Below, piece by piece: positions 1 through 9,243 of a stretch of 64,000 nt of DNA. How positions within the stretch are numbered: position 1 is the first letter of the stretch; the number at the start of each line of letters is the position of its first letter. The position numbers and the translations under genes were made by a program. The stretch is from an uncultured Eubacteriales bacterium (GTDB taxonomy: Bacteria > Bacillota > Clostridia > Christensenellales > Aristaeellaceae): the NCBI GenBank assembly GCA_902789795.1, contig CADAPM010000023.1, positions 29,886 to 93,885 on the forward strand, given 5' to 3'. The notes under the pieces were generated by a model. The model had not been told where the DNA came from. It saw only the letters and a list, made by a program, of their open reading frames with translations, and did no database searches.

Positions 1-24
1 GGCAAAGATGAAGACCGTTTGTAA
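1..24 (+). CDS. 3' end of an upstream gene, probably the partner ABC transporter ATPase
   Basis: Only eight codons are visible, reading GKDEDRL and a TAA stop at 22-24. The next gene starts 14 nt downstream with its own GAGGGTG ribosome binding site. Dipeptide and oligopeptide transporters usually encode two adjacent ATPases (OppD then OppF), so this is probably the end of oppD/dppD. That identity is inferred from position only. Confidence 0.35.
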   Translation, partial: GKDEDRL

Positions 25-38
25 GCGAGGGTGAGCAA

Positions 39-1004
39 ATGAGTGAGAATGTCAAAAAGGATATCCTGCTGGATGTGCAGCACCTGAAAAAGTACTTCAG
101 CACACCGCGGGGAATGCTCCATGCCGTGGACGATGTCTCCTTTCAGATCGAAAGGGGCAAGACCCTGGGCATCGTGGGCGAGTCCGGCTGCGGCAAATCG
201 ACCATCGGCCGGTCCATCCTCCGTCTGCTGGAGCCCACCTCGGGCAAGGTGATCTTTGACGGACAGGACATCACCGCGCTGAACAAAAACGAGATGCGCG
301 CCCTCCGGCAGAAGATGCAGATCATTTTCCAGGACCCCTTCTCTTCTCTGGATCCCCGCATGACGGTCAGCCAGACCATCGAAGAGCCCCTGAAGCTGCA
401 CGGCATCATCAAGGACAAAAAGCAGCGCGAACAGCGCGTGCTGCAGCTGATGGAGACCGTGGGCCTGGCGGAGCGCCTGTACGACACCTATCCCCACGAG
501 CTGGACGGCGGCCGCCGCCAGAGGATCGGCATCGCCCGCGCTCTGGCCATGAAGCCCAAGTTCATCGTCTGCGACGAGCCGGTCTCCGCCCTGGACGTGT
601 CCATCCAGGCGCAGATCCTGAACCTGATGGAGGACATCCAGGCGAAAGAGGGCCTGACCTACATCTTCATCACCCACGACCTGTCCGTGGTCAACCACTT
701 CGCCGACGATATCGCCGTCATGTACATGGGCCGAATGGTGGAGAAAGCGCCCTCCGAAAAGCTGTTCGAGAACCCGATCCACCCCTACACCCAGGCGCTG
801 TTATCAGCCATCCCCGTGCCCGACATCCACCACCAGATGAAGCGCATCGTGCTTAAGGGCGAGGTCACCTCCCCCATCGAGCCCAAGCCCATCTGTCGCT
901 TTGCCGCCCGCTGCCCCTACGCCTGCGACCAGTGCATGCACAGCGAGCCGGAGTTCAAGGAGGTCGAGCCGGACCACTGGGTCGCGTGCCACGTTAAAGG
1001 CTGA
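39..1004 (+). CDS. Oligopeptide/dipeptide ABC transporter ATP-binding protein (OppF/DppF type)
   Basis: This 321-residue cytoplasmic ATPase powers an oligopeptide/dipeptide importer. Walker A is GESGCGKST near residue 48, followed by the Q-loop in IIFQDPFSSLDP. The signature is written LDGGRRQR rather than LSGGQRQR. Walker B is FIVCDEPVSALD, and the H-loop is FITHDLSVV. The C-terminal oligopeptide-transporter extension has the cysteine-rich stretch CRFAARCPYACDQC, typical of OppD/OppF proteins and not of general ABC ATPases. The start is supported by a GAGGGTG ribosome binding site. The last codons of a preceding gene lie just upstream, so the permease and solute-binding genes are probably outside the window. 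Family assignment is secure; the peptide specificity cannot be read. Confidence 0.93.
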   Translation: MSENVKKDILLDVQHLKKYFSTPRGMLHAVDDVSFQIERGKTLGIVGESGCGKSTIGRSILRLLEPTSGKVIFDGQDITALNKNEMRALRQKMQIIFQDPFSSLDPRMTVSQTIEEPLKLHGIIKDKKQREQRVLQLMETVGLAERLYDTYPHELDGGRRQRIGIARALAMKPKFIVCDEPVSALDVSIQAQILNLMEDIQAKEGLTYIFITHDLSVVNHFADDIAVMYMGRMVEKAPSEKLFENPIHPYTQALLSAIPVPDIHHQMKRIVLKGEVTSPIEPKPICRFAARCPYACDQCMHSEPEFKEVEPDHWVACHVKG

Positions 1005-1044
1005 GGCCCGAAGCACCAGAAGGATCGCTGCGAAAGACAGTAAG

Positions 1045-1215
1045 AGTGTGAAGGGTGGAGTGTGGAGAGTGGAGTTGCGGTAGAAACGCCTCCGGCGTTT
1101 CGAACTATGGCAGATGATTGATGCTCTATGATTCAGAAGTCTCTGCCAGACGCGAGGGATAACCGCCATCATCAACATTGTTTAACTCCACTCTCCACTC
1201 TTCACACTCCACACT
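1045..1215. repeat. Heptad-arm inverted-repeat element A
   Basis: Two 32-nt arms, 1045-1076 and 1184-1215, face each other as an imperfect inverted repeat. Each arm is built from 7-base units of the form AGWGTGG. The 107-nt core carries a perfect 8-bp stem (GAAACGCC, loop TCC, GGCGTTTC) at 1083-1101. It fills most of the gap between the transporter ATPase gene and the tRNA pair and contains no convincing gene. The same architecture recurs at 27878, 34650, 43982 and, as one half, at 63527. Confidence 0.8.
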
Positions 1216-1246
1216 GATCCAAAAGAATAGTGAAAAGTACAAAAAG

Positions 1247-1270
1247 AAAAAGCCGCTTACGCGACTTTTT
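1247..1270 (-). terminator. Rho-independent terminator of the tRNA pair
   Basis: On the minus strand a 10-bp stem (AAAAAGTCGC, loop GTAA, GCGGCTTTTT) contains one G-U wobble that pairs only in minus-strand RNA. It is followed by CTTTTTG and lies 5 nt after the CCA end of tRNA-Glu. Confidence 0.8.
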
Positions 1271-1275
1271 CTTTT

Positions 1276-1351
1276 TGGCACCCCCAATGGGATTCGAACC
1301 CATGTTTCCGCCTTGAGAGGGCGGCGTCCTAGGCCTCTAGACAATGGAGGC
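1276..1351 (-). tRNA. tRNA-Glu (anticodon CTC)
   Basis: The 76-nt minus-strand sequence folds as a full cloverleaf. The anticodon stem CCGCC/GGCGG encloses the loop CTCTCAA, giving anticodon CTC, which reads GAG. The T-arm contains GGGTTCGAATCCC, and the CCA end is encoded at 1276-1278. It lies 3 nt downstream of tRNA-Gln, so the two are cotranscribed. The CTC anticodon is the less universal glutamate isoacceptor and fits the GAG-rich codon use of this genome. Confidence 0.93.
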
Positions 1352-1354
1352 AAA

Positions 1355-1429
1355 TGGCTGGGGAACAAGGATTTTGAACCTTGACAATACGAGTCAGAGT
1401 CGTAGGTGCTGCCGTTACACCATTCCCCA
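1355..1429 (-). tRNA. tRNA-Gln (anticodon CTG)
   Basis: The 75-nt minus-strand cloverleaf has acceptor arms TGGGGAA and TTCCCCA with an encoded CCA. The anticodon stem TACGA/TCGTA encloses CTCTGAC, giving anticodon CTG, which reads CAG. The T-arm reads AAGGTTCAAAATCCTT. It is first in a two-tRNA transcript with tRNA-Glu. Confidence 0.93.
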
Positions 1430-1494
1430 ATCCCTGTGAGCTCACTCACAGGCGATATTATATCCGCAATCGGGCCATCTGTCAAGCTTTTTTT

Positions 1495-2418
1495 TCAGCC
1501 TGTGAAACGGGATAAAAACGCCGTCAGCGTCTCGCGGTACAGGTCCGGCTGCTTCAGCGCCGATTCCGCATGACCCGCGCCGGGGATCAGCTTCAGCTCG
1601 CTCCCCTCCCCCGCCGCGCGGTACAGCGCCTCGCTGTGGGCGGGCAGGATAAAGCTGTCTTCCGCGCCGTGGATGAACAGGATCGGCACATGCTCCTGCT
1701 TCAGGCTCTCGATGGGGCGCATCTGCGCATAGCTGTAGCCATAGCGCAGCCTGGCGCACACGGAGGCCACCCGCACCATGAAGGCCGGCATGTGCATGCT
1801 TTTCAGGCCGCCCTCCAGCACGGGCACAATATCGCTGAAGGCGCAGTCCGCCACCGCAAAGGTGATATCCGGCTGATAGCGAAGGCACGCAACGGTGGAC
1901 GCCGCGCCCAGGGACTCGCCATGGAGGCCCAGCACCCCGTAGCCCGGGAAGCGGGACCGGGTATCCCGGACCAGGGCCGCCAGATCCCGGCTTTCCCGGA
2001 TGGAGTAGGTGCAGAAGGTCGCCTCGTTGGCGCCGTGGCCGCGCAGGTCATAGACGATCACGTCATAGCCCAGATCGAGATAGTTTTTCGCGTACTTGAG
2101 CGCGCCGAAGCGGTTGTCGGTGTACCCGTGGGAGATGATCACCGCCCGGTCCGCCGGTTTGGGATTCACGAGCCGCTGCACATGCAGCACATACCCGTCC
2201 TCCGCGGTTACGGTGTAGTCCTCTTTCTGCAGCGCGTCGTACCAGGACAGGTCGTAATGAGCCTCCTGCCACTTCCGGGCCTCCTCCAGCGTCTGGCGGC
2301 GGATGCCCATGGAAAAGCCGGCCATCTTCCAGCCGGCCGCGAACAGCGCCGCCAGCAGGATCAGCAGAACAACGATCACGATCACCATCATTTTTCTCCG
2401 TTTCATTCGTTCACCCAT
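1495..2418 (-). CDS. Membrane-anchored alpha/beta hydrolase
   Basis: This is a serine hydrolase of the alpha/beta fold, about 307 residues from the chosen start (MGERMKRRK). A single N-terminal hydrophobic segment (VIVIVVLLILLAALFAAGW) should anchor it in the membrane with the catalytic domain outside. The nucleophile elbow is GLHGESLGAAS; the acid is probably the aspartate in HGAEDSF and the base the histidine in GAGHAES. The order and spacing match YqkD-like hydrolases. The longer reading frame begins inside the upstream glycerophosphodiesterase gene, so a start at 2418 or 2406 is preferred; the ribosome binding site is weak for either. The two genes lie close together on one strand and may form a lipid-metabolism pair. 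The substrate is unknown. Confidence 0.8.
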   Translation of the reverse strand: MGERMKRRKMMVIVIVVLLILLAALFAAGWKMAGFSMGIRRQTLEEARKWQEAHYDLSWYDALQKEDYTVTAEDGYVLHVQRLVNPKPADRAVIISHGYTDNRFGALKYAKNYLDLGYDVIVYDLRGHGANEATFCTYSIRESRDLAALVRDTRSRFPGYGVLGLHGESLGAASTVACLRYQPDITFAVADCAFSDIVPVLEGGLKSMHMPAFMVRVASVCARLRYGYSYAQMRPIESLKQEHVPILFIHGAEDSFILPAHSEALYRAAGEGSELKLIPGAGHAESALKQPDLYRETLTAFLSRFTG

Positions 2419-2443
2419 GCAGCCATTATTGGCTCCGCCGGGG

Positions 2444-3268
2444 TCAGGGCCGATCCTCCCTCGGGATAAAGCCTTCAAAGATCTGGATCTCATAGCGGGC
2501 CTTGAGCCCATCCATCTGCTCCTGGGAGCGCACCGTCCAGGCCGCCCAATGGGCCGGGAACAGCCGCAGCAGGCGCAGGGGCAGGCTGTGGTCCGTCACC
2601 GCCTCGGCGGCGATAAAGTCCGGCCGGGTCAGCACGTTCATGATCTGCGAGGCCAGCAGGCGGAACAGCGGCGCTTTCGGCCTCTTCGAGGGCTTGACCA
2701 GCCCAAAGGTCAGCTGTCCCCGCCGCACCTCGGGGCGGTGCTTCCGGAACCACCGGACCGCCCGGGGGTCGAAGCTCTCGACCATGTACAGGCCGTCATA
2801 GGCCTCCAGGCGCTGGCTGACCATGGAGCACAGCTGCTCGATCCGGGGATTAGACTTGATCTCCACCAGCAGCGGCACGCGGCCATGGACGGCCTCCAGG
2901 AACTCGTCGAAGGTGGGGATCACGCAATCTGTGTTCCCGAGGCGCAGGGCGCGCAGCTCGGCCAGGGTGCAGTCCGCGACCTTCCGGCTGTCGCCGCACA
3001 TGCGCGTGAGCTCATTGTCATGGAAGACCACCAGCCGGTCATCCCGGGTCAGGTGCACATCCATCTCGATGCCGTAGCCCCGCTCCGCCGCCGCGCGGAA
3101 GGCGGGCAGGCTGTTTTCAGGCCGCTCCTCGTTCCACAGCCCGCGGTGAGCGTACCAGTGGCCCGTCAGGGCGGACATATCCCGCCGCCCGAACCGCGGC
3201 GCGATCAAGTATAGATAGAACAGACACAGGCCAAAAAGGATCAATAATAGACCTATCCAGATGCTCAA
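2444..3268 (-). CDS. Glycerophosphodiester phosphodiesterase family protein
   Basis: The enzyme should hydrolyse glycerophosphodiesters to glycerol-3-phosphate and an alcohol. After one N-terminal transmembrane segment it shows the GDPD signature: HRG at the start, then RPENSLPAF, IEMDVHLTRD and LVVFHDNELTR, which supply the metal and catalytic residues. The frame is open to 3295. A TTG at 3268 preceded by AGAGGAAAG is the better start and puts the transmembrane segment at the extreme N-terminus. It lies upstream of an alpha/beta hydrolase with a gap of a few bases, suggesting coordinated turnover of membrane or teichoic-acid lipids. That joint role is inference. Confidence 0.88.
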   Translation of the reverse strand: MSIWIGLLLILFGLCLFYLYLIAPRFGRRDMSALTGHWYAHRGLWNEERPENSLPAFRAAAERGYGIEMDVHLTRDDRLVVFHDNELTRMCGDSRKVADCTLAELRALRLGNTDCVIPTFDEFLEAVHGRVPLLVEIKSNPRIEQLCSMVSQRLEAYDGLYMVESFDPRAVRWFRKHRPEVRRGQLTFGLVKPSKRPKAPLFRLLASQIMNVLTRPDFIAAEAVTDHSLPLRLLRLFPAHWAAWTVRSQEQMDGLKARYEIQIFEGFIPREDRP

Positions 3269-3405
3269 AGTTCTTTCCTCTTCCAAACAAAACAAGTCTT
3301 AAAGCTAACCGTTATTATGCGGTTGTGATTGAGCTAAACCCGTAAGTTCTTTTCTGAATTTGTAAACCAGCACATTATTTGAGTACTATGAGCGTTATCG
3401 ACACA

Positions 3406-6400
3406 TCAATCACGTTTTTCTGATACTATAATAACTTTATCATCACAGGTTATTTCACATATCGACCGATTAATAATATACATCAGTTTAGTGCATTCAT
3501 CAAACGCATCATCTGCAACTGATTGACATAAAGCTGGTATTATAACAACTTGACAATCTGTTGATGAAAATGCATTTGACTCTATTTCAATAAGTCCCTC
3601 TGGAAGCTGCATTACATTCATTTCTGAAAGTACGGGGATTATTCCAATGACCTTCTTTTGCTGCATGAATGCCTGATTCTCAAATTCATTGCTCTCGTAA
3701 TAATACTCTATCGGCTCATTCATAGAAAGCGCTTCGATCAATAATCCTGATACCGTTACTGTCTCTGTTTCACTGATCGTATTGTCAATACTTCTGACTC
3801 TTGTGGCGGTAACTGTACTATTGTCTTCTGACCATGTATACTCGGGTTCCCCCCACGCGCCAAGACAGATGACAATTAACGGTTTAACCATTTCCGCATA
3901 GCCACCAATTGCATTACCCGCATAATTTATGCTCACTTCGCTCCACTGTTGCTCGTCACCCTCATAGTAAATCGGCCAATCAGGTTGATTATAATTATCA
4001 AAAGCCATGAAACTATAATCTACTAGGCTCAATGGAATCGTCATAGAAGAAATGGCATGACATTGATCAAATGAACCATAAGCAATGTGTAATGTACCAT
4101 CTGGAATAGAATAATTTGCAGCTACTCTTCCCGATGGATAAACCAATAAAGCAGAATCCGCCTTTCTGAACAATACACCATCAATAGAGTAATAACTAGG
4201 ATTACTATTCTGTACATCTATGGCGGTAAGGCTGCTACATGCTGCAAATGCAAAATTTCCGATTTCAACAACACCCTTAGGAATTAAAATGGATTCTAAA
4301 CAAGTACATCTTGAAAATGCACCATATCCAATATGAGTTAGACCTCTGCCAAGAGTAATTCTTGTCAGTTTTTTATCCGAGGCAAATGCCCAGGAACCAA
4401 TGCTCTTAACGCTATCCGGCACTACACATTCAATTATTCCACATGAACTAAATGCATTTGCTTCAATTATCTCCAGACCTTCTGATAGCGCTATAGAAGT
4501 CAGGTTAGTGCAGCTATCAAATGCTCTTTCTTTAATTGTTTTCACACTACCTGGGAGAACGACCGAACTGAGACCATAGCATTCCTGAAACAATGCTCCT
4601 TCAATACTAACGACACCTTCTGGGCAAACAAACTCACCTAAAAAGTTAGGCGGAACAAGAACGATGCTCGTCATATCTCGGCTGTATACTATACTATCAA
4701 TAGAAACATAATGCGGATTCTCTTCATCAACAATTATTGAAGACAAAGCTTCGCATTTTGTAAACGGATTGTTTCCGATTACTGATAAGCTAGCAGGCAA
4801 ATAAACAGTTTTTAAATTGTAACTATAATAAAATGCACTATCGCCAATAGAGACGACATTATCTCCAATAATGACCTCGCTTAAGCCATCACACCGATAG
4901 AAAGCATATTTCCCAATTGAACGTACCGTATCCGAGAAAACTATCTTTGTTATTCCTGTACCCTCAAATGCATAATCGCAAATTATTTCCACGCCATCAG
5001 GAATAGTATATTCGCCCTGATAGCCGTTTGGACAGGAAATCAAGGATTTTGCATCATTGCTGAACAAGACCCCATCAATAGAACGATATGATGTATTACC
5101 CTCTGAAACATTGATACTGGTTAACTCATAACAGTTAACAAAAACACTCGTTCCATCTATACTTACAACACTAGCAGGTATCGTTATTGCTTTGAGCTTC
5201 CAACAACTGTAAAAAGCAAAGTCTTCTATATATTTGACCCCATTCTCAACAATAATCGTTTGAGCATTAATACACTCATTAAAGCAGCCTAAGCCTATTC
5301 TTTCTACATGAGACGGGATCACGATTTCCGTTAAACTATGACAAGACTTAAAAGCCTGCTGGCCCAATACTGTAACAGTGGTCGGTAGGACGAACTGTTG
5401 CAGGTTGATGCATCCGTCGAATGCATTATCACCAACATTAGTTATCCCTTTTCCAATGCGAACGTCATTGATGCTTTCAATATATGGATACCAAGGAAGC
5501 TGATCGCTGGTAACATAGTTTCTCATGTGACCGATGCCGTATATCGTTAACACGCCTTGATCATCAAATTTCCAACATGCGTTATCACTATACTCTACGC
5601 TGTATCCTTCTTCATCTAATGTCCAGCTTTTAGCATCACCGCAATAGCCAGAGTCGATTATCACTTCGCCCATCTTAATAATCGCTAATTCATGTGGCGA
5701 ATATTGTCTCAGTGTATTCTCATCATAGGTATAAGATATTTCACCTCCGTTTGTTATAAAATCATGCTTACTCGAACAATCCCAATTATTGCATTTTGTC
5801 AATAACAATTGATCAGGATTGCCAATAGTTCCTTCGTCAATATTCGTCACATCTACCAAATAGTTATTTCCGTCTTCTAATTTGACGACATTCCACATAT
5901 GAGCGCCTTCACCAGTCCCGCCGCTCATCGTACCCGTTACAGTAATCACACTGATGTTGCCCGAAAAAGAGGAAATATTAAACAAGTATTGGAAAGCTTT
6001 GGCGTACCCCTCGCAAACAACATTTGTATTTGAATTCCCATCAAATACCCATATAATCTGCCAGGGATTACCGTAATGAGTCTCATTACCCAATGCTTCA
6101 AAATTGTAGCTCGTCAATGAACAAATCTCATTGGCATATCCAGTTAACCTATCACGATCTGACGCATCTGCATACTTATTAACGATAGTACTCGCGTTAG
6201 CAGCGGCATTTTTCGCACTCTGTCCAAACATCGTATCACACTGGTATTCATTACCATCCAATGCGTAATCAGATGAAACACAGAAGGATGCTGTAATATT
6301 ACCAACAATAAAAATGGTTTCACCGTCTGTATTGATGCTGCTTGGATACTCAATCGTGATACCCATAGTTTTATCGTACCAGTATAACTCATACGGGCAA

Positions 6401-6897
6401 TCTAGCAATAAAGCTGATATAACCGGATCAATATCAAAACAGATAATGCTGTTGATAGCATTAATGGCGTCTTGGGTAAAATCTCCTGTCTCATCTAAAA
6501 TAGCATCAATACCAAGATCAACAGCTTTGTACTCAGTACTCTCATAAACGTCTGCTGCATCATAACTCATAATTGTGGATGACCTTGTTCCGTTCGCAAC
6601 AGCAGATATATCTTCACGTAATAGTGTATATAGATTCAACAATGTGCCCTTCAGTTTTGTTCCTTGCATTGCTTTTGCTTTTAGTGTTCTATGCTGCTTA
6701 AGGGGCATAACACTCCTAATATAGTCAGATGCAAGTTGTTCGTTATTATCCAGATTATTTGTTGAATAAACTCGATTTTTACTTGGCAACTCTACTGTCA
6801 CGGTATTATCAGCGTCAGCATAAGTAACCGTACACAGAAATGATATAAGCAAAATAATCATTATAACGCAACCTTGTTTCATTCTTGCAGATACCAT
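3406..6897 (-). CDS. Large secreted BspA-type leucine-rich-repeat protein with transglutaminase-like domain
   Basis: This 1163-residue protein has an N-terminal signal peptide (hydrophobic core VIMIILLISFLCTV). A transglutaminase/papain-like core follows, with likely catalytic Cys295 (VVCEGYAKA), His333 (GAHMWNVV) and Asp349 (LVDVTN). From about residue 450 onward it carries many BspA/TpLRR repeats of the form IGxxAFxxCxxLxxxxxPxxVxxI, interrupted by spacers of the form SIDGVLF. No LPXTG motif or C-terminal anchor is visible, so it is probably secreted. An AAAGGGG ribosome binding site supports the start. The gene is much richer in AT, and in A/T-ending codons, than every neighbour, suggesting acquisition from another lineage. 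Known BspA-type proteins bind host or cell surfaces; the role here is unproven. Confidence 0.9.
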   Translation of the reverse strand: MVSARMKQGCVIMIILLISFLCTVTYADADNTVTVELPSKNRVYSTNNLDNNEQLASDYIRSVMPLKQHRTLKAKAMQGTKLKGTLLNLYTLLREDISAVANGTRSSTIMSYDAADVYESTEYKAVDLGIDAILDETGDFTQDAINAINSIICFDIDPVISALLLDCPYELYWYDKTMGITIEYPSSINTDGETIFIVGNITASFCVSSDYALDGNEYQCDTMFGQSAKNAAANASTIVNKYADASDRDRLTGYANEICSLTSYNFEALGNETHYGNPWQIIWVFDGNSNTNVVCEGYAKAFQYLFNISSFSGNISVITVTGTMSGGTGEGAHMWNVVKLEDGNNYLVDVTNIDEGTIGNPDQLLLTKCNNWDCSSKHDFITNGGEISYTYDENTLRQYSPHELAIIKMGEVIIDSGYCGDAKSWTLDEEGYSVEYSDNACWKFDDQGVLTIYGIGHMRNYVTSDQLPWYPYIESINDVRIGKGITNVGDNAFDGCINLQQFVLPTTVTVLGQQAFKSCHSLTEIVIPSHVERIGLGCFNECINAQTIIVENGVKYIEDFAFYSCWKLKAITIPASVVSIDGTSVFVNCYELTSINVSEGNTSYRSIDGVLFSNDAKSLISCPNGYQGEYTIPDGVEIICDYAFEGTGITKIVFSDTVRSIGKYAFYRCDGLSEVIIGDNVVSIGDSAFYYSYNLKTVYLPASLSVIGNNPFTKCEALSSIIVDEENPHYVSIDSIVYSRDMTSIVLVPPNFLGEFVCPEGVVSIEGALFQECYGLSSVVLPGSVKTIKERAFDSCTNLTSIALSEGLEIIEANAFSSCGIIECVVPDSVKSIGSWAFASDKKLTRITLGRGLTHIGYGAFSRCTCLESILIPKGVVEIGNFAFAACSSLTAIDVQNSNPSYYSIDGVLFRKADSALLVYPSGRVAANYSIPDGTLHIAYGSFDQCHAISSMTIPLSLVDYSFMAFDNYNQPDWPIYYEGDEQQWSEVSINYAGNAIGGYAEMVKPLIVICLGAWGEPEYTWSEDNSTVTATRVRSIDNTISETETVTVSGLLIEALSMNEPIEYYYESNEFENQAFMQQKKVIGIIPVLSEMNVMQLPEGLIEIESNAFSSTDCQVVIIPALCQSVADDAFDECTKLMYIINRSICEITCDDKVIIVSEKRD

Positions 6898-6961
6898 ATT
6901 ATACCCCTTTCTATAAACACATCAGCGTTATATTCCTCGCGGTTAGATAATGCTCTTGAGT

Positions 6962-6990
6962 ATTTTAACACAATACCGATATTTAGTCTA
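6962..6990 (-). promoter_or_regulatory. Candidate sigma-A promoter of the AT-rich LRR gene
   Basis: On the minus strand TAGACT and TAAAAT are separated by 17 nt, about 65 nt before the ATG at 6897. The region is AT-rich, so some chance matching is expected. Confidence 0.45.
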
Positions 6991-7018
6991 CTTGTTTCAA
7001 ATAATCTTAGTCATATCA

Positions 7019-7061
7019 CAAAAAAAGCGTCACTTTCATTTGCAACACGAAAGCAACGCTT
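7019..7061 (-). terminator. Rho-independent terminator after the MMPL gene
   Basis: A minus-strand stem of about 13 bp (AAGCGTTGCTTTC pairing with GAAAGTGACGCTT, including two G-U pairs) is followed by seven T residues. It ends the tyrS/purR/MMPL transcript just beyond the MMPL stop codon. Confidence 0.8.
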
Positions 7062-7071
7062 CGATCATTGT

Positions 7072-9243
7072 TTACTTGAGTATAAATTTGTCCGTCCAAA
7101 CCAGCAGGCAGGGCAGCAGCAACAGCACCAGGATCAGGGAGGCGATAGCGCCCCGTCCCAGCATGATGCCGATGGAGGAGATGTAGAATACGCTGGAAAT
7201 GAAGCCCACGGCGTAGCCCGCGATCACCAGCGCCAGGCCGGAGGTCAGCAGGGTGGGCAGGCTCAGGGTCAGGGCCTCCCCCACGGCATCCCAGGGCTGC
7301 AGCTTTGCCCGCTGCTCGCGGTAATGGGTGGTCAGCAGGATGCCGTAGTCGATGGTCGCGCCCATCTGCAGCGCCATGCAGATCAGGTAGCACATGAAGA
7401 AGATACTCCCGTCCAGCAGGCCTGAAATGGCCATGTTGATCCACACCGCGCCCTGGATCACCAGCACCAGGATGGCCGGGATCAGGAAGGAGCGGAAGGA
7501 GAACAGGATGATCAGGAAGATCGCGCCGATGGTCAGCAGGCTCACCCGCCGCACGTCGCCCTCGAAGGAATTGGCGATATCATTGGTGGCGACCATCATG
7601 CCAGTCAGCGCGGCGTCGCCGCCGTAAACGGCGTTGAGCGCGTCCTTGATCTCCGAAATCACCCGCCCCCGGGCGGGATCCGTGCTGTTCAGGTCGAGGG
7701 TGATGACCGCCCGCCCCTGGCCGTTCTGGCGGAAGGCCGCTTTCGCGGTGTCCAAGAGCCCTGCCACCTGGTCGAGCATGGCCAGCTGCTCCTCATTCGC
7801 GAAGGCAGAGAGGGTCCCGCGCATTTCGAGCACCTTTTCGATCAGCTTGTCCCCGCGGATGGGGTAGCGGATGCCCGCCAGCGTGGACGCCATGCTCACT
7901 CGCAGGGTGTCCATGCCCAGAAGCTTCGCCACGTCCGCTGCGCTGTACTGCTGCACCGCCATGGCGCCGGTGGTGGTCATGGCAAATACATCCTGGAGCA
8001 CCGGCCTGCCGTTGGCTTCGATCTTGCCCAGACGGTCGAGCAGTTCCCGCTCGCGGGCATAATCCTCGTCTGAGCCGTCGCCGGGATAGATCAGCGCCAC
8101 CTGGTTCGCGTTGCCGAAGATCCGGCTCAGGTGGGCGGATTCTTCGTCGAAATCATGCACTGTGTAGGTGTACACGTTCCCGAACTGGATCACCGCGCCG
8201 GCCACGATCAGCAGCACCAGCAGGACGGCGATCCCGCCCCGGCTGCGCCTGAGCAGGCCCGCGATACCGTTCCCCCGCAGCCTCAGGTGGAAGCGGTGGG
8301 TGGTTTTCCGGATCACCGGCGTCAGGATCACCAGCAGCCCCGGCATCAGGAAGAACACCGTGAGCATGCTGATCAGGATGCCCTTGGCCAGCACCATGCC
8401 GATGTCATAGCCGATGGTGAAGGACATGGTGACCAGGGAGAGCATGCCCGCCACCGTGGTCAGGGAGGACGAGAGCACCGGCATATAGGTGGCCGCCAGT
8501 GCCCGGGCCATGGCCTGGGCGGCGTCGCTTTCCACCGCCAGCTCCCGGTCATAGGCGTTCAGCAGCATGATGGAATAGTCCATCGCCAGAGCCAGCTGCA
8601 GGATCGCCGTCACCGCGAAGGTGATGAAGGAGATCGAGGAAAAGACCATGTTGGTGCCCATGTTCAGCACGATGGACACCGCGATGATCAGGAAGAACAG
8701 GAAGGGCTGGACCCAAGAGTGGGTCATCAGGAGCAGGATCACCAGCACGATCAGGCAGCTCACGATCATGACGCCGGGCATCTCGCTGCGGATGCTGTTC
8801 TGCAGCGTGCGCCCGTCCTTGACGGAGCCTGCGCTCAGGTGCGGCACGTCGTTCAGCAGCGCCTCCGCGGCGTCATACACCGCTTCCGCGTCCTGTTTGG
8901 AGGTAATGACCTCGATCAGGCGCCAGGTCGTCCCCTCCTCCACGGCGTTCTTCTCAGGATCGAAGGCCGCGCTCATGGTGCCGGGCAGGGCGCCGATCTG
9001 CTGGGCGAGGGCCGCCGCCTCATCGTCCTCCACCTTCAATGCCACGCGAAAAGAGGCGGTCTCCTCAAAGGCCGCCTGCATGCGTTGAAGCCCGATGCTG
9101 GTGTCCGTATCCTCGCTCAGATAGCTGGTCAGGTCATAATTGATGGGCGTCGCATCGAGATGCATGAACGCCCATCCAGTCGCCAGTATGAATAATACGA
9201 TCAGGACCGCCCGATACCGGACGGTAAAACGCGCTAATTTCAT
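7072..9243 (-). CDS. MMPL/RND-family transporter
   Basis: This membrane protein of about 723 residues has the MMPL layout. An N-terminal helix (AVLIVLFILATGWAF) is followed by an extracellular domain, then a block of about five helices near residues 165-315. A second extracellular domain follows, and a second helical block ends the protein (from about residue 575). Family members export lipids or hydrophobic compounds using the proton gradient; the substrate here is unknown. The start ATG at 9243 overlaps the purR stop by four bases (ATGA), implying translational coupling. A terminator follows the stop. The pairing with purR has no obvious functional logic. Confidence 0.88.
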   Translation of the reverse strand: MKLARFTVRYRAVLIVLFILATGWAFMHLDATPINYDLTSYLSEDTDTSIGLQRMQAAFEETASFRVALKVEDDEAAALAQQIGALPGTMSAAFDPEKNAVEEGTTWRLIEVITSKQDAEAVYDAAEALLNDVPHLSAGSVKDGRTLQNSIRSEMPGVMIVSCLIVLVILLLMTHSWVQPFLFFLIIAVSIVLNMGTNMVFSSISFITFAVTAILQLALAMDYSIMLLNAYDRELAVESDAAQAMARALAATYMPVLSSSLTTVAGMLSLVTMSFTIGYDIGMVLAKGILISMLTVFFLMPGLLVILTPVIRKTTHRFHLRLRGNGIAGLLRRSRGGIAVLLVLLIVAGAVIQFGNVYTYTVHDFDEESAHLSRIFGNANQVALIYPGDGSDEDYARERELLDRLGKIEANGRPVLQDVFAMTTTGAMAVQQYSAADVAKLLGMDTLRVSMASTLAGIRYPIRGDKLIEKVLEMRGTLSAFANEEQLAMLDQVAGLLDTAKAAFRQNGQGRAVITLDLNSTDPARGRVISEIKDALNAVYGGDAALTGMMVATNDIANSFEGDVRRVSLLTIGAIFLIILFSFRSFLIPAILVLVIQGAVWINMAISGLLDGSIFFMCYLICMALQMGATIDYGILLTTHYREQRAKLQPWDAVGEALTLSLPTLLTSGLALVIAGYAVGFISSVFYISSIGIMLGRGAIASLILVLLLLPCLLVWTDKFILK

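Noticed and set aside
1126-1485. 119-codon minus-strand frame over the tRNA pair
   Set aside because: It lies across two complete tRNA cloverleafs and a terminator and has no ribosome binding site or protein similarity.
3406-7071. Transposon or prophage carrying the AT-rich LRR gene
   Set aside because: No transposase, integrase, terminal inverted repeat or target duplication was visible at the edges.
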